64,000 bases of DNA, from assembly GCA_001599595.1 (NCBI GenBank), contig BCHH01000012.1, positions 978,656-1,042,655 of the forward strand, written 5' to 3'. Positions 42,969-54,098 of this stretch are shown in pieces. Source of the stretch: Beverwykella pulmonaria (lineage: Eukaryota > Ascomycota > Dothideomycetes > Pleosporales > Melanommataceae). Numbering within the stretch: the stretch's first letter is position 1; each line of letters begins with the position of its first letter. A program made the position numbers and the translations under genes. Below the pieces are notes generated by a model, which was given only the letters and a program-made list of their open reading frames with translations, did no database searches and was not told the origin of the DNA.

Positions 42969-44389
42969 GCTCCCGATAAAGAGCTCGGGTACGAAATGAT
43001 TGCTGTTGAAAAAGCGTTAAGACTCACAGAGCTAAACTCGCAGACCCCGTCATCGGTCTCTCTATTGGAATTAAAGATATTCATCGCTCTGTGACCAATG
43101 ATACTATCAAGGGGAAATCGACAGACAGTATGCAGAACATTACTCGGCTTTCACAGACGAAAATCGGCACGTCGTCATTTGCAGAATTCATGAAGGGCAA
43201 GCTCATCAGCCACACGGATATACAAACTTACGCTCCGAACATCAAAGGTTTCGATTTTGTTAGCATGAATACATATCTATACTATCTATAACAGCCAATC
43301 GAGAAGTTCAGCGAATCTTTTTTTCAATACTCTTGCAGATGTCTAGAAAAGATCTGGCAACACCTAGTATGGATCAAAGAGACGGAATGGCCTTTCGGTG
43401 GTCTAAAGTTGGGTACTGCTGTTCCCAGTGCCGAGAATATGCAGAAATATCGGACTGAGGTCGGGTGCTCTCTGTTCGGCAAATACAACTCATGGTGTTT
43501 CCAGCTTGAAAAGGACACTCCTAACGAGGCTGACTGGGGGTTCATCGACATACTAACATAGAAACCTCGAATCAAAGGGCCCAGCTGTCCTAGACCTTCT
43601 AATCCCGTCAATGGAAGCACCCTCGATCTTTGTGGTAGGTAATAGGCTAACGTTTGTCACACTGCCTAACCCAAGCACGTCTCCGACCAAGCAAAGGCTG
43701 GCTAGTTCTACGGTCGTAGCTTCAAGCCTGCTACCTTCAGCCAGTTCGGTCGTGCCGATCGTGCCGTCTTCCCCTGTACCCTCCGTTCCTGATATATCTG
43801 CTACCCCTATCATACCCTCTGACACCAAGGCCTCCAACACCGGCACCACCAATTATTTCAACCGTTGAATCAACAGAAACGATATACACCACGACTACAA
43901 CTACCATTTACATCCCAATTACAGGAAAAAATCCCAAATTTTCCACAACTCAGCCAGGCGGACCTTCCACACCAACAGTGACCATGACCGATTGTATCAC
44001 AGTCGCAAACTTCAATGGAAACGAACAGTTCTCACCAATTGCGAAAAACCCGCCGTGAAGGGCCAATGCACTCAGCCACCACCTTTCATGGGTCTGCCGG
44101 ATCAGCATTCTACGCTCAATGCCCTGAAAGGCTCCATTCCTTTCTCAGCCTCCTACTGCGTTCATCAGCAGCCCAGAGTCCCTCGCCCGTTGTAGCTTTC
44201 AGCCAAATCACTCCATCTTCATCCCCTGCATCTCCTATGACCTCTGCGCTCCCTTTGCTGGAGGAGACGTGCGAGTCTGAGGGTACTGTGGCGACGATGA
44301 AGGGGACTGTGGCATCGCCTTCTTCTACACCGTCTAACCCTGCGACAGGTGGTATAGGGGCTTTTGCTTATCCTTCTGCGCCAGCCTAA
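42969..44389 (+). pseudogene. Decayed GH17 beta-1,3-glucanase-like, cell-wall type
   Basis: Fragments in several frames match the end of a fungal GH17 glucanase: VEKALRLTELN and TDIQTYAPNIKGFDFVSMNT, then EWPFGGLKLGTAVPSAENMQ and EVGCSLFGKYNSWCFQLEKD. The usual catalytic motif ETGWP is present only as ETEWPFGG. A long Ser/Thr/Pro-rich spacer follows (LTFVTLPNPSTSPTKQR and TTTTIYIPITGKN), as in GPI-anchored wall enzymes, and a final frame ends at 44389 without a clear hydrophobic GPI tail. Stops and frameshifts separate all parts. An intact enzyme would cut or transfer beta-1,3-glucan in the cell wall. The N-terminal half is not visible. Confidence 0.65.
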
Positions 44390-44825
44390 TTCGAGACTCA
44401 AAGATAGTGTTCGGCGGCTGGTTATGTGTGGTTTTTTTGGTTGAAAGTATAGTGCGGTTAGCTCTGGGCAGAGATGTCTGTCGTTATATTTGAATGAGTC
44501 CTTAGTATCCGAGTTGAGGGAGGATTTTCAAGGGATGTGGTAGTTTCCTTGGTAGATACAATAAGAACTTCGTTGCACTACATGGCCTTTTCCTACATGG
44601 CGTAGAAAATAGAGTCTTAGGATGTGACTTGATTGACGTACTGCTCATAACGCATCCCTGATCCTCTTCCATCATGCAGAACAAACATACTCAGTTGTCC
44701 AATAGTTACCACCTAGAACCAAATACATCAAAGTTGCCTCCCATAACCACACACTTCAAAGTTGCCTCCCAGAACCACACACATCAATGTCGTTCAGCCC
44801 ACAAAAACATCTCACGCGAAGAAAA
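44390..44825. other. Intergenic; contains short direct repeats
   Basis: At about 44708–44785 a block related to caccta(c)gaaccacacacatcaaagttgcc is present three times in imperfect form (accacctagaacc…, ccataaccacacacttc…, ccagaaccacacacatc…). No gene. Confidence 0.5.
44708..44790. repeat. Imperfect tandem repeat, about 30 bp, three copies
   Basis: Units share the order CAAAGTTGCCTCC followed by (A/C)AACCACACACAT/TTC. The first unit is the most diverged. Confidence 0.6.
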
Positions 44826-46422
44826 TCACATTTTGATGTCCCCGCATTCCAGCGTGTCCTCCCAAACCGGCCGAAACTTGGTCTTCAGATGCTGCATCAC
44901 CTCGGTCAAACTTGCGCTTAATGCCGCACTACTCGGCCACTTCCTACTACTTAGCTCTAGAACTACCAATGCATTACTGTATAATTGAATCAGGTCCACC
45001 CCATAAATTACTGGCATATTTTGGATCAACATGCAACCCGCTCTATATACCCAGTGTGGTGTTAGAAAGGTGTGAATGCTATAACAGGCTACTACAGCCT
45101 CGAGTACGTGCCAGGCGGAGCCCCAACAGGGGTTGATGAGCAGGTGTGTCTGGTGGATTGTCATGCGCAGACCGGGGTTCAGTTCTGCAGCTTGGTCGAA
45201 GGTCGGCAGCAGAGCTTTCACGGTCTGGTCACCTTTGCGGTAGCGGTGTTGCAGGCGGTAGAGCGAGCAGAGATAGTCGGCGGGTTTGAAGAGGTCGAAA
45301 CAGAGGTTTGTGTCCGGCTCAGGGAAGGTGGCGGGCCGGTCGAGTGTAGAGGCTAACTCGTTTTCGATGCTGAAGATAGTGCAGTGCATCTTGCGGATCA
45401 TATCTGCATCTTCGGGGCTGAGGTCTTGGGAATCGACTTTGGCCTCGAGGTTGAATTCTAGATTGAGTGCGAGTCGAGTGGCGAGAGCTACTTGCTGGCC
45501 GATGTTTCCAGACTTCGGATCGAACAAGCTGTTGATGGCGAAGAGTAAGAGGGCCCGGAGTGTGGCTACCGTCGGCTCCATGGTGGACGCCTCGAGATAC
45601 TCCATTGCACGGTTGAAGAAGGTCACTGCAAAGTAGCGGTACTTTAAGGAGTTCCGCTGGTGTGCGTGCTTGGGGGTCGACTTGCTCTCCTTTCCAGAGA
45701 ACACATGGCAGCCAATAGAGTAGATCATATTGAGCGAGAATTTCTCAGAATCCGTGAGGTCAGGAGGAACACCAGGGGCGAGAAAGCGGGCATTTGGATC
45801 GACGATGGGATACAGCGGTTGGATGACTTTGAGGTAGACCTGCACTAGTTCGTAGTTCTTGGTAGGGGACTCGGTCCAGATGAGCTGCCACTCGTCGTTT
45901 TCATCAGAGGGCGACTGGATGATATTGGCGTGGAGTCGCCGCGGAGACTTGATTAGACATGCTTCCGCGCCCAAGTACCGGTACGATTCGCCGGCATAGG
46001 CAAAGTGATGGTCAAAGTGCTGCTGATCAGAATTGACTGACTCAGCCTTGGGTACCACAGTCGTCACACTGGGATCCTGGGGTGCGGCTACAGGCGCGGT
46101 TGGTGAGGGGTGGCTGGGGGATGAAATCCTGCGCACGTGGTCGACCAACTCGGCAATGTAGCTGTCATAGAGGTTAACACACATTACTCAGATAAGGATA
46201 CACAGTACAGAACACACACCTCCGTGGTAGAAACTCATTCCGGCCATGGTCGTAGAAGATGCAATCGACACCCGCCTTGGTGCACTGCCTGCACTTGGGC
46301 AGCAGGGTGTCACAACCGCGGCGGCAGTCGCGACATCGTTTGCACGCGGGCAAGCTCTGGATCAGACCGTCGAGGTCGATGTTGGCGGACGTCTGCGTCG
46401 TGTTACTGGAGGCAGTCGACAT
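44826..46422 (-). CDS. Zn2Cys6 transcription factor
   Basis: Exons 46220–46422 and 44826–46161 (intron 58 bp, donor GTGTGT, acceptor ATGACAG) give 512 aa. The DNA-binding binuclear cluster is CKRCRDC then CDTLLPKCRQCTKAGVDC, with spacing C-x2-C-x6-C-x6-C-x2-C-x6-C near residues 27–53. A Phe/Leu-rich fungal-type regulatory middle region follows (LVQVYLKVIQPLYPIVDPNA, FSLNMIYSIGCHVFSG, TVATLRALLLFAINSLF). The DNA target and ligand are unknown. It is transcribed divergently from a second Zn2Cys6 gene that starts 310 bp away. Confidence 0.85.
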
Positions 46423-46732
46423 GGCTCGCCATGGTGCGGGCGGCGGCGGGTGTGAGGATTATAGAGGTGGTGATGCTGGTGGTGGAAGTTATAGTCGTCG
46501 TCGTCGTGGGTGGTCGTGCAGTTGTGCTGGTGGCTTCGGTGTTGCGGGCCGAATTTCTTGACAGGCTTGGCTGTGCATGATGAGCGAGCGAGCAGCGACG
46601 TGCCACGGCAGCCTTCTGCCTTCATCTTTGCGACACCTTAAACACCCGCGGGACCCGCCATGTCCAGCTCCACCACCGCGCCCTCGCCGACTGTCTGGAC
46701 GCGCGCAACCCAAGTACTGAGGCTTCGTCGCC
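46423..46732. promoter_or_regulatory. Shared promoter of two divergent Zn2Cys6 genes
   Basis: 310 bp between start codons; contains GT-rich and (GTC)4-like short repeats at about 46494–46508. Many CGG/CCG triplets are present (for example around 46440–46450 and 46540), which are half-sites used by Zn2Cys6 proteins, but base composition alone makes them common. Confidence 0.45.
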
Positions 46733-48765
46733 ATGGAGGGCCGAACCAAGGTGCGGCGCCGCGTGCTCGCGTGCGCCAGATGTCGGAAGCGCAAACTCTC
46801 GGTGCTTGAAATTCCCAAAATGGATTTGCATGCAACCCGCTGACCGCTCCTCAGTGTGATGGCAAAGTCCCGGCCTGCACACGCTGCGTCGATGCCGGCG
46901 TCGCGTGCGTAGGCTTCGACTCGTCTACCCAGCGCGAGGCTCCCCGCAGCATCGCCGACTTCCTCGAGCGGCACATTGCCAGCCTCGAGCATCCCAGAAC
47001 TCCCCCGCTGAGACGTCCAGGACGGCCAGTTGCCTCTTTTCCGTCTCCCGCTGCGTCCCATGACTCTGAAGGCAACTGGAACCCAGAAAAATGCACCTTT
47101 ACTGACGGCCTAGTCTCCGAAGTTATGGGCGACAGCACTCCTTCATTTCTTGGCATCTCCCGTGCTAAGCCTATTTTGAGCTGTGTTGTGAAAGGGACCC
47201 AGCTCCCGTCCAACAAGGGGCCCGTGGGCGCGACTGATCTGGATGAGAACCATCCGAGATCCATCATTAACCCCCAGCCGTCCAAGGCGGGCCTTGATGG
47301 CATCAACCGCAAGACCGCGAGCGGCTTATTCCACAACTTTCTTGATCGTGTCATCACCCAGTATCCCATATACCACAGGAACGATGTGACTGTTGCATTC
47401 AATTCCATCTATTACCCAGTATCCAACCCGGGGCAGGATTCGCCTCGGAACAGGTACATTATCAGCATCATCATGGCCATTTCTCTCTCTACCGCTGCAC
47501 GAACCAAGCAAAAGGTTGCAAACGCCCATGCCTACTCATTAGTCCGGAACGCGATGCAGTACATTCCCGAAGTGGCCACCAACGACCTCCGAGGACTCCA
47601 GGCCATTCTGCTCTTGACACAATACACATTCTTGAACCCTAGCATAGCGGACGTGTGGCTTTTGACCGGTCTCATTAGCCAGGCTGTCATCGACCTTGGA
47701 CTCCATCAAGAGCTGCCCAACGACGCCGGGATATCGGCCTACCAACGCGACATGAGGCGGCGTCTCTTCTGGTGCGCTTGGGAGATGGAAGTCGCAGTTT
47801 GCTGCATCTTCATCCGGCCTGTGAATCTACCCATACGGCACATTGATGTAGCCTTTCCTGTCGAGGTTGACGATACAGCTATCACTCAAGCTGGCATCGA
47901 ACCCAAAGGCAGAGTCTCGAAATTCACATCTCGTCGAATTTGGCTCTTCCGGCAGATCGAGGCCGATATCATATCGGTATTATGGCACGGTGAGCCTATT
48001 CCAAAGGAATGCACGTCTTTGGAACAGTGGATGCAGAGATGCCAGAATGCGGTTCTCGCATGGCACCAGGAAGTATATGCAGCTGGAGCCGCAAACAAGG
48101 ACCCGAGCTTCGAATCAAGATGGAAAGAGATGCTTCTCTACGCGGACATTGTCTATCCATATATACTAGTAACCCTGTACCGGCCGTCCCGTCGCATTCC
48201 CCAGCCCACAATTGATCATCTCCTAATTGCATTCGAACATACTGTCCAGGTCGCCGAAGGGTACTGGCAGCAGTCCAACGCCGATTTTGGAAACATCAAA
48301 TATGTTTTCCATCCCTGCCACCACGTTTTCAGTGCGGCCATTGTTTTTATACAGGCTCTGTCACGCTGCAGATCCGAAATATCCGAGAGGTACACATTCC
48401 AACAAGTCGAGGACTGGATGGACCGCTTCTCGAGATTCTTCTCCACTATTGCTGAGCGATGGCCCGCTGCCACGCGTTGTCTGGAGGAATATGAGCGGCT
48501 TCTGGCGCCCACGAAGAAGGAATACGTTGATTTCTTGGCCCTGAAGGCCAGCTACATTCCTGAACAAGTGCCACCGATTGGAGACGTCGTTGGAGGGCTA
48601 TACCACTACCCCTCTGACCTCGACGAAGCCGTCAAATTCTGGACACTTCGTAATCCTACCACTACTGCAGAACCTGCAGACCCGCTTGCAGCCTACATAT
48701 ATAATGTGCCTCACGATTGGGACGCCGAGTTCAACTTTGGACTGGAGGCGAAACCGGAAATATGA
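46733..48765 (+). CDS. Zn2Cys6 transcription factor with fungal-specific regulatory domain
   Basis: Exons 46733–46801 and 46855–48765 (intron 53 bp, branch CTGAC, acceptor CCTCAG) give 659 aa. The intron splits the zinc cluster: exon 1 ends CARCRKRKLS and exon 2 begins CDGKVPACTRCVDAGVAC, giving the C6 pattern at residues 14–41. Residues about 180–420 match the fungal-specific transcription factor domain, with ISIIMAISLSTAARTKQ, GLQAILLLTQYTFLNPS, SQAVIDLGLHQELP and MRRRLFWCAWEMEVAV. The middle homology pattern LFWCAW is usual for the family. It is probably nuclear; target genes are unknown but could include neighbours at 49.6–54.1 kb. Full length and intact. Confidence 0.92.
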
Positions 48766-49672
48766 CCCAAAAGTCTTTTTTCACAACGGCAGTGTAGATG
48801 TTTTAGGTGCATGTTTTTCTGTTGACTGCCCATATTCCACGTCATTGCATGGTGGTACCTGGAAGGAAACGGGAGTGAATGGTTTTATATCCTCAGCCTT
48901 TGGCATTTTGAAGCTTTAGCCAAGTTGTCTTTTTTCTGCGTCTCTCCCTTTTTTTTGCGTCCTCACTGTCCATAAGACAACATATATAAACTATTCAGCC
49001 GCTGAATATGACACTCGAACATCCTCCGTTCGTTTCTTTATGAGCACTCACATCACACGAAGCTTCAATGCATTACCCAATCTTTCCATTTCCCTATCGC
49101 CAGCTGGCACGTCATAACACATATGTTTCCGACGGACCCACTTCCGCGCTAGCTCCGGCGCGTCGCTCATTTCCGTACATGGTCGAAGCGGCCCGCCAGA
49201 TACGCGAACGGGAGCCAATCAGCCACATCCTGTGCAATATTGGCCTGTTCTTATTTCCCGCTCTCTTGGCCGGGTTTAGCGGAGAAGAGCGTTGGTGCGC
49301 AATTCACTGATACTGTCTTGGCGCCGCATCGACTGAAAGGAACATCATGATTGCGGTTCCGGTGGCAAAGTGCTGGATACATGCAGGTGATTGAGGCGTC
49401 CTGTGTGCTGTTCTCTGAAGCACTGATAAGCATATCAGGATTATGTATGACGCAGATCTCTACTCAGCACGTCCCCGCGTGAATGCGGCACAGTCGTTCG
49501 GTAACCCAACGTGGTGATTTTCGAACCAGTCAAGATGCATAAGTGTTAGGTAGCCATGTCCTTATTATATACCAAATTGAACGTTCCTTTAAGTTCTCCT
49601 CACTCTGCCATCGAGAAATAGGAATTTCATATCAGAAGTGTGCGAACGCCGTAGTATTAGCATTCAACCATC
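48766..49672. other. Intergenic, no gene recognised
   Basis: Holds the 3' UTR of the regulator, with T-rich runs at 48927–48956, and the promoter of the oxygenase. An 80-codon ORF at 49068–49310 has no recognisable features. Confidence 0.5.
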
Positions 49673-50725
49673 ATGGGTAGCATCGAAGTCTCCACCGTGA
49701 CCGTCACGATCCCCGTAATCAATATATCCGGCTTTCTCGCCAACAATCCCGAAGCAACTGCCCTCTGCGCCGCGGAACTCCGCTCCGCGTGCGAAAACCA
49801 AGGCTTCCTACAAATTAACGGGCACTCTGTCCCTTCGTCCACCCAAAAGAAGTTCCTCGACGCTATCGCAAGGTTCTTCGCGCTACCACTTGAAGAGAAG
49901 GAGAAGCTCAGTCAGAGTAATAGTAGATGTTACCGAGGGTATGAAAGGATTGGAGGGCAAAAATTGGATGAACTAGATGAGGACGCGACGACGGATCAAA
50001 AGGAGGGGTTTAGTGTGAGACCTGAACGGCCATTGGGGAAGTTTTTGGCCGGTCCGAATCAGTGGCCCGAGGAGAGTGCGCTGCCGGGGTTTAAGGAGAT
50101 TTATATGGAGTACTTTTGGTAAATAAGAATGGCCGTAAAGCGATTAGATTAGGCTGACGATGATTCGAGGGCAGTGCATGAGCTCAGTAAAGCGATGTTC
50201 CAGCTCATGGCCCTGAGCTTAGGGCTGGAGAAAACGTACTTTGACTCCTTCACTGCGGACCCCGATGGAATTTGTCTCTGCCGCGCACACCACTATCCTC
50301 CAACTCCACCAGACGCGCATGGCCGTACCCGTGGCGTGGGCGCTCACACTGACTTCGGCGCCCTTACCCTCCTGCTCCAAGACACTGTCGGCGGCCTCGA
50401 AGTCCTGCACAAACGCACCAACACGTGGCACGCCGTACCCCCAATCGCCGGTGCCTACGTCTGCAATATCGGAGACTTGATGCAGCGCTGGACCAACGAT
50501 AGGTATCAGAGTACTATGCATAGAGTGATCAGTCCGTTATCTGAGACAGATCGGTATTCGTGCGCTTTCTTTAATGACGGGGCGCTCGATGTAGTTATTG
50601 AAGCGCTGCCGGGGTGCGTAGACGAGGGGAAGAGTCCGCTATATAAACCATTGAGGGTGGAAGAACATATCAGGGAGAGGTACGTGCAGAGTTATGGAGC
50701 GGGAGGAACAGTTATTGGGGAGTGA
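49673..50725 (+). CDS. 2-oxoglutarate/Fe(II)-dependent oxygenase (IPNS-like fold)
   Basis: Exons 49673–50118 and 50170–50725 (intron 51 bp, donor GTAAAT, acceptor TCGAG) give 333 aa. The N-terminal DIOX_N region is PVINISGFLANN, followed by FLQINGHSV. Iron ligands are His208 and Asp210 in GAHTDFGALTLLLQD and His266 in STMHRVISP. The 2-oxoglutarate-binding arginine is Arg277 in DRYSCAFF with Ser279. In fungi this family includes gibberellin, flavonoid, ethylene-type and secondary-metabolite oxygenases; the substrate is not readable. The acceptor AG at 50168–50169, not the more obvious CAG at 50172–50174, keeps the frame and gives EYFWAVHELSK. It lies between two regulators and the deacetylase/acyltransferase pair, which may mean co-regulation. 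Confidence 0.9.
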
Positions 50726-51343
50726 AGGACGGCTGGACAGCGACCCTCTTTTACGCGAGGATAGTCATCTTCTTCTATCCTCCCTCATCTCGAATAACAC
50801 AATCCCGACAAGTCGACTGCTAGGACCGAATTTGCACGCTAACAATCAATAATGACAACTTTTCTCACAAGGTGCAAGCATAAAACTTCGAGGAACCCAC
50901 CAAACGAAAATGGCAAGCATCTCTTCCAGCGTAGAGATTAAGGTACTATGCAAAAGCGTCGGACTACGACGCACCCTTCCCGGACGCGCCTTCCTCCGTC
51001 ATTGACTGACCCTAACCTTGACCTTGACCCTGACCCTGACCCGGAAGTTGACACGCATGCGGATGCAGATGCAGCCACACATAACGGCGTTGAGTGGATA
51101 GTCGGGAACGTGGTGGAGTTGGTGGTGCCATAGTTGTACATCCACGTGGTTTGTGCCGGACCCATGTGCAGAAATTTAGACACGTGGATTTCACAGTCTG
51201 GGTACACAAATGCTGTGAAGGAGGACTCGGTGGATTGGTCCCTCTATTAAAAGCAACCACTTACCATGCGGCCAATGGAACATGTACGTGTGTTGAGATG
51301 TACAGAACATCCCTAACCTAGTCAGTGTAACCACACACCTCCC
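50726..51343. other. Intergenic with a hexanucleotide repeat
   Basis: Lies between convergent genes. Contains the TTGACC/CTGACC repeat listed separately. No gene. Confidence 0.5.
51007..51043. repeat. Hexanucleotide repeat (ACCYTG)n
   Basis: About five consecutive units of ACCCTA/ACCTTG/ACCCTG. One unit contains CCCTAA, but the array is not telomeric. Confidence 0.75.
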
Positions 51344-52387
51344 TCAAACATCAACGCCCCCCTCCACTGTAACCCCCTTCAACCTTCCACTCTTAAACTC
51401 ATCAACCATTTGCTCCATCCTGACCCACTCGACGCCTGCGTGCCCATTGATCCACTCAATAAGCCGCTCATGTAGCAGCAATACCTGCGGCTTCCCACTA
51501 ACCTGGGGATGCACACTAATGGGGAACACGAAGCTCCCATCCTCCGGACACTCGCGATACAAATACTCGAACTGCTCTTTCCACAGCCGCTCGATGGTCG
51601 CTGTGTCGATGTAGCCGTGCGTCGAGGCTTGCGAGAGGGAAAGTTGGAACGGAGGCCAATCGTCGAGGTGCCAGTTGGCCGGGATCTCGACGATGGAGGA
51701 GGGTTGCAGCGTCGACATGGGAGTCATCCAGTGAGAGGCGGGCTTCGAAACGTTGGTCTCGACGTGTGTGCTCAGGTGCGGCGAGGGGAGGAAGTATGGC
51801 TGCGAGTCATGGTGCATGAAGGAGTGATCGTACTCCTGCTCTACTTATCAGCTTCCAAGATGCAACTCGATTCCATGACGAGATACAGAATCACTCACAA
51901 GCCCAAATTCCTCCAACAGTGCCACCGTCTCCCGACTCGTCGCCCACGCTGGCGCCGTCCAACCCCTAGGCATCTTCCCCGTCGCCTTCTGCACAACCTC
52001 GATGCTCTTCCGCAACACATCTCGCTGCTGCGTCTCGCTCAGCGTGCTCACAAACTCGTGCGTGTATCCATGGAGCCCAATCTCGTGCCCCGCGTCGATG
52101 ATCTTCTGGATTTGTTTGGGGAAGGATTCGACAGAGTGCGCAGGCGCGAACCACGTCGCGCTGATCGAGTACTTGGTGAAGAGAGAGAGCAGCCGGTCGA
52201 TGCCAATGGTCGCACCGAAGACGCCGCGGGATATATCGGTCGGGTTTGCGGGCGTCCCGTCGCGCGTGTTTATCCTGTGAAGCGTATTAGTGAGGTGCAA
52301 TTTAGGGAGGCAAGAGGGTAGGTGCATGTACCAGCCGCTCACGGCGTCGACATCGACGCCGTATCCACAGAGTACCCGTTTCGGCAT
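51344..52387 (-). CDS. Polysaccharide deacetylase (NodB/CE4-like)
   Basis: Exons 52332–52387, 51899–52274 and 51344–51835 (introns 57 and 63 bp) give 307 aa. GYGVDVDAVSGW at the start carries the metal/catalytic aspartates, HEIGLHGYTHEF gives the His-x3-His metal motif, and RGWTAPAW supplies the conserved Arg/Pro region. RLLSLFTKYSISATWFAPAH is the typical beta-strand 2 of the NodB fold. This subgroup, which resembles PuuE/allantoinase-like and peptidoglycan deacetylase-like proteins, lacks a signal peptide, so it may act on a small amide or intracellular substrate instead of wall chitin. The frame extends to 52456, but MPKRVLCGYGVD at 52387 is the natural family start. It shares a divergent promoter with the acyltransferase-like gene. 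Confidence 0.9.
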
Positions 52388-52876
52388 AACGGCAGACAAA
52401 CAGTAGCCCTGGACTCGAGATGGAATGAAATATGGGACAAGTCTAGGACGGTGCAAGATCTTATCCTCAGAAAGCAGCCCGTCGTCCCATCTTATTTACC
52501 CCTTCACCTCCATCTCCCAACTCAACCGCCACACGCGCCGTCCACTCAATCGGGCACGGCCATAGCGCACTTTTTGCCCTAAAAGACGCAAGATCCTGGG
52601 CACAAATACTTGCTTTGCATGCAAGCGATGTGTTTTCATGCAGGTCACTCTTTTGCGGAGGATGACGCCGAGGTTGGGAGAGAGAAGGCGGGGTTAGGCG
52701 ATCAATTTCGACGGAGAAATGCGCATTGTGGTTCCGTGGATAAGCGTGGGAATGTTGTTCATAGTGGGTGGTTGGTCGTGGCAACGAGAGTGATTTCAAG
52801 CCACATGTTTGGTATATAAAAACTTGGGACGTTGCGTGCTGGGTCTGCATAGTACACAAGAAAAGAACGCTTCATC
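52388..52876. promoter_or_regulatory. Divergent promoter, deacetylase / C45 acyltransferase genes
   Basis: 489 bp between start codons. A TATATAAA box lies at 52813–52820, 57 bp before the + strand ATG. The inverted arrangement suggests co-expression. Confidence 0.5.
52813..52820 (+). promoter_or_regulatory. TATA box of the C45 acyltransferase-like gene
   Basis: Sequence TATATAAA at a plausible distance (57 bp) from the ATG at 52877. Confidence 0.5.
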
Positions 52877-54098
52877 ATGCTGATTGTCGAATGCGAAGGA
52901 ACCCCATATGAGGTACGTCATAGCCAACGTCGCCGACTACTCAGCTTCTGTGCCCCTCTAGTTCACACAAATATCTCTTAAGGTAGAGGGGGATGCAACT
53001 TTGGAGGGGGTCAAGTAGACAAACATTATAACTTTCACAGATCGGCCACCAGCACGGCACCGCCGCCTCGCTCCAAATTTCCCGCTGCATCACCTTCTAC
53101 GCCTCCCTTTTTTTTCAAAACTGCAAGAAAACCTGGCCTCAAGTCCTAACCCACGCCTCCCAATTCGAAATCCATGCCCGTGAAGCTTGGCCCGCCTACC
53201 ATGAAGAAATGCGCGGCATCGCCGACGGGTCTGGCAGAGATCTGTTAGACATCGTAGCGCTGAACGTGCGAACTGAGATCAATTTCGGCTTGTTCAGCGA
53301 TGGGTGTACGGCGTTGGCATGGCATGCGGAGGGAGGGGAGAGGGCCTGGCTGGGGCAGAATTGGGATGTAGGCGTAGTCGCCCCCTCTAAACCGTGGGGC
53401 ACATGACTGATTTCAAGCAGTGGATGACAGCCCAAAAAGAGAACCTGATCATCACAAAGATCATCCAGCCCGGGAAACCCATCATCCACCAAGTCACCGA
53501 AGCAGGCATCATTGGCAAAATCGGCTTCAACTCGGCCGGCGTCGGCTGTCTCCTCAACGCTATCCGAGTTCACGGTGTCGATCCGGACCGAATGCCCGTG
53601 CACTTTGGGCTCAGGACGGTTCTCGAAAGCAATTCAGCGGAAGAGGCGGCGCGCAAGTTGGAGTCGTATGGAATGGCGTCCTCGGCGCATATCCTCATTG
53701 CGGACGCGACGACAGCGATTGGACTTGAGTTCACCAAATCGACGTTTGCGAGATGTGTTCCTGACGAGCTGGGACGTGTCGTTCATGCAAACCATCTTCT
53801 GCTTCCGCATCCGGGCGAGGTGGATACGGTGTGGTTGAAGGACTCTCCCGCACGCGTCAACACGATGACGAAGAATTCAGAACAGGTAGGCAAGGAGCGA
53901 CACGAGCCAAGCTGGGACGAGGTGTTGAGGTTGTTTGAGGACGAGAGTAATTTGCCGTCGGCGATTTGCAGGGTTGAGACAAAAGAGAGTGGCAGCGCGA
54001 CCTTGTTTAATATTGTGATGGACCTGAAGAGCAGGAAGGCGGTAGTGCGGACGGGGCGACCGACCGAGGTAGAGGAGAGTATTATGTTAGCATTGTAG
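52877..54098 (+). CDS. Peptidase C45 / acyl-CoA:6-aminopenicillanate acyltransferase-like protein
   Basis: Exons 52877–52912, 53041–53367 and 53421–54098 (introns 128 and 53 bp) give 346 aa. The family is made as a proenzyme that cuts itself before a cysteine, which becomes the N-terminal nucleophile. Here Gly100–Cys101 in LFSDGCTALAW is in the expected place, near the Gly102–Cys103 of Penicillium penDE as I recall it. GHQHGTAAS near residue 15 and LGQNWD at the end of exon 2 are also family landmarks, and GKIGFNSAGVGCLLNA lies in the large subunit. The last residues (MLAL) do not form a standard peroxisomal ARL/SKL signal, unlike Penicillium. It may hydrolyse or transfer acyl groups on amino acids or peptides; true penicillin synthesis is not implied because no ACV synthetase is present in this window. 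Confidence 0.9.

Noticed and set aside
31275..44389. Repeat-induced point mutation as sole cause of decay
   Set aside because: The breaks are mostly frameshifts, deletions and truncations, and some segments keep normal GC content; a RIP index calculation was not possible here.
51007..51043. Possible interstitial telomere
   Set aside because: Only one CCCTAA unit; the rest is ACCTTG/ACCCTG, so it is an ordinary hexamer repeat.
49673..54098. A penicillin biosynthetic cluster
   Set aside because: No ACV synthetase is present, the oxygenase does not look like isopenicillin N synthase at its N-terminus, and the acyltransferase lacks a peroxisomal end. Only the fold-level similarity stands.
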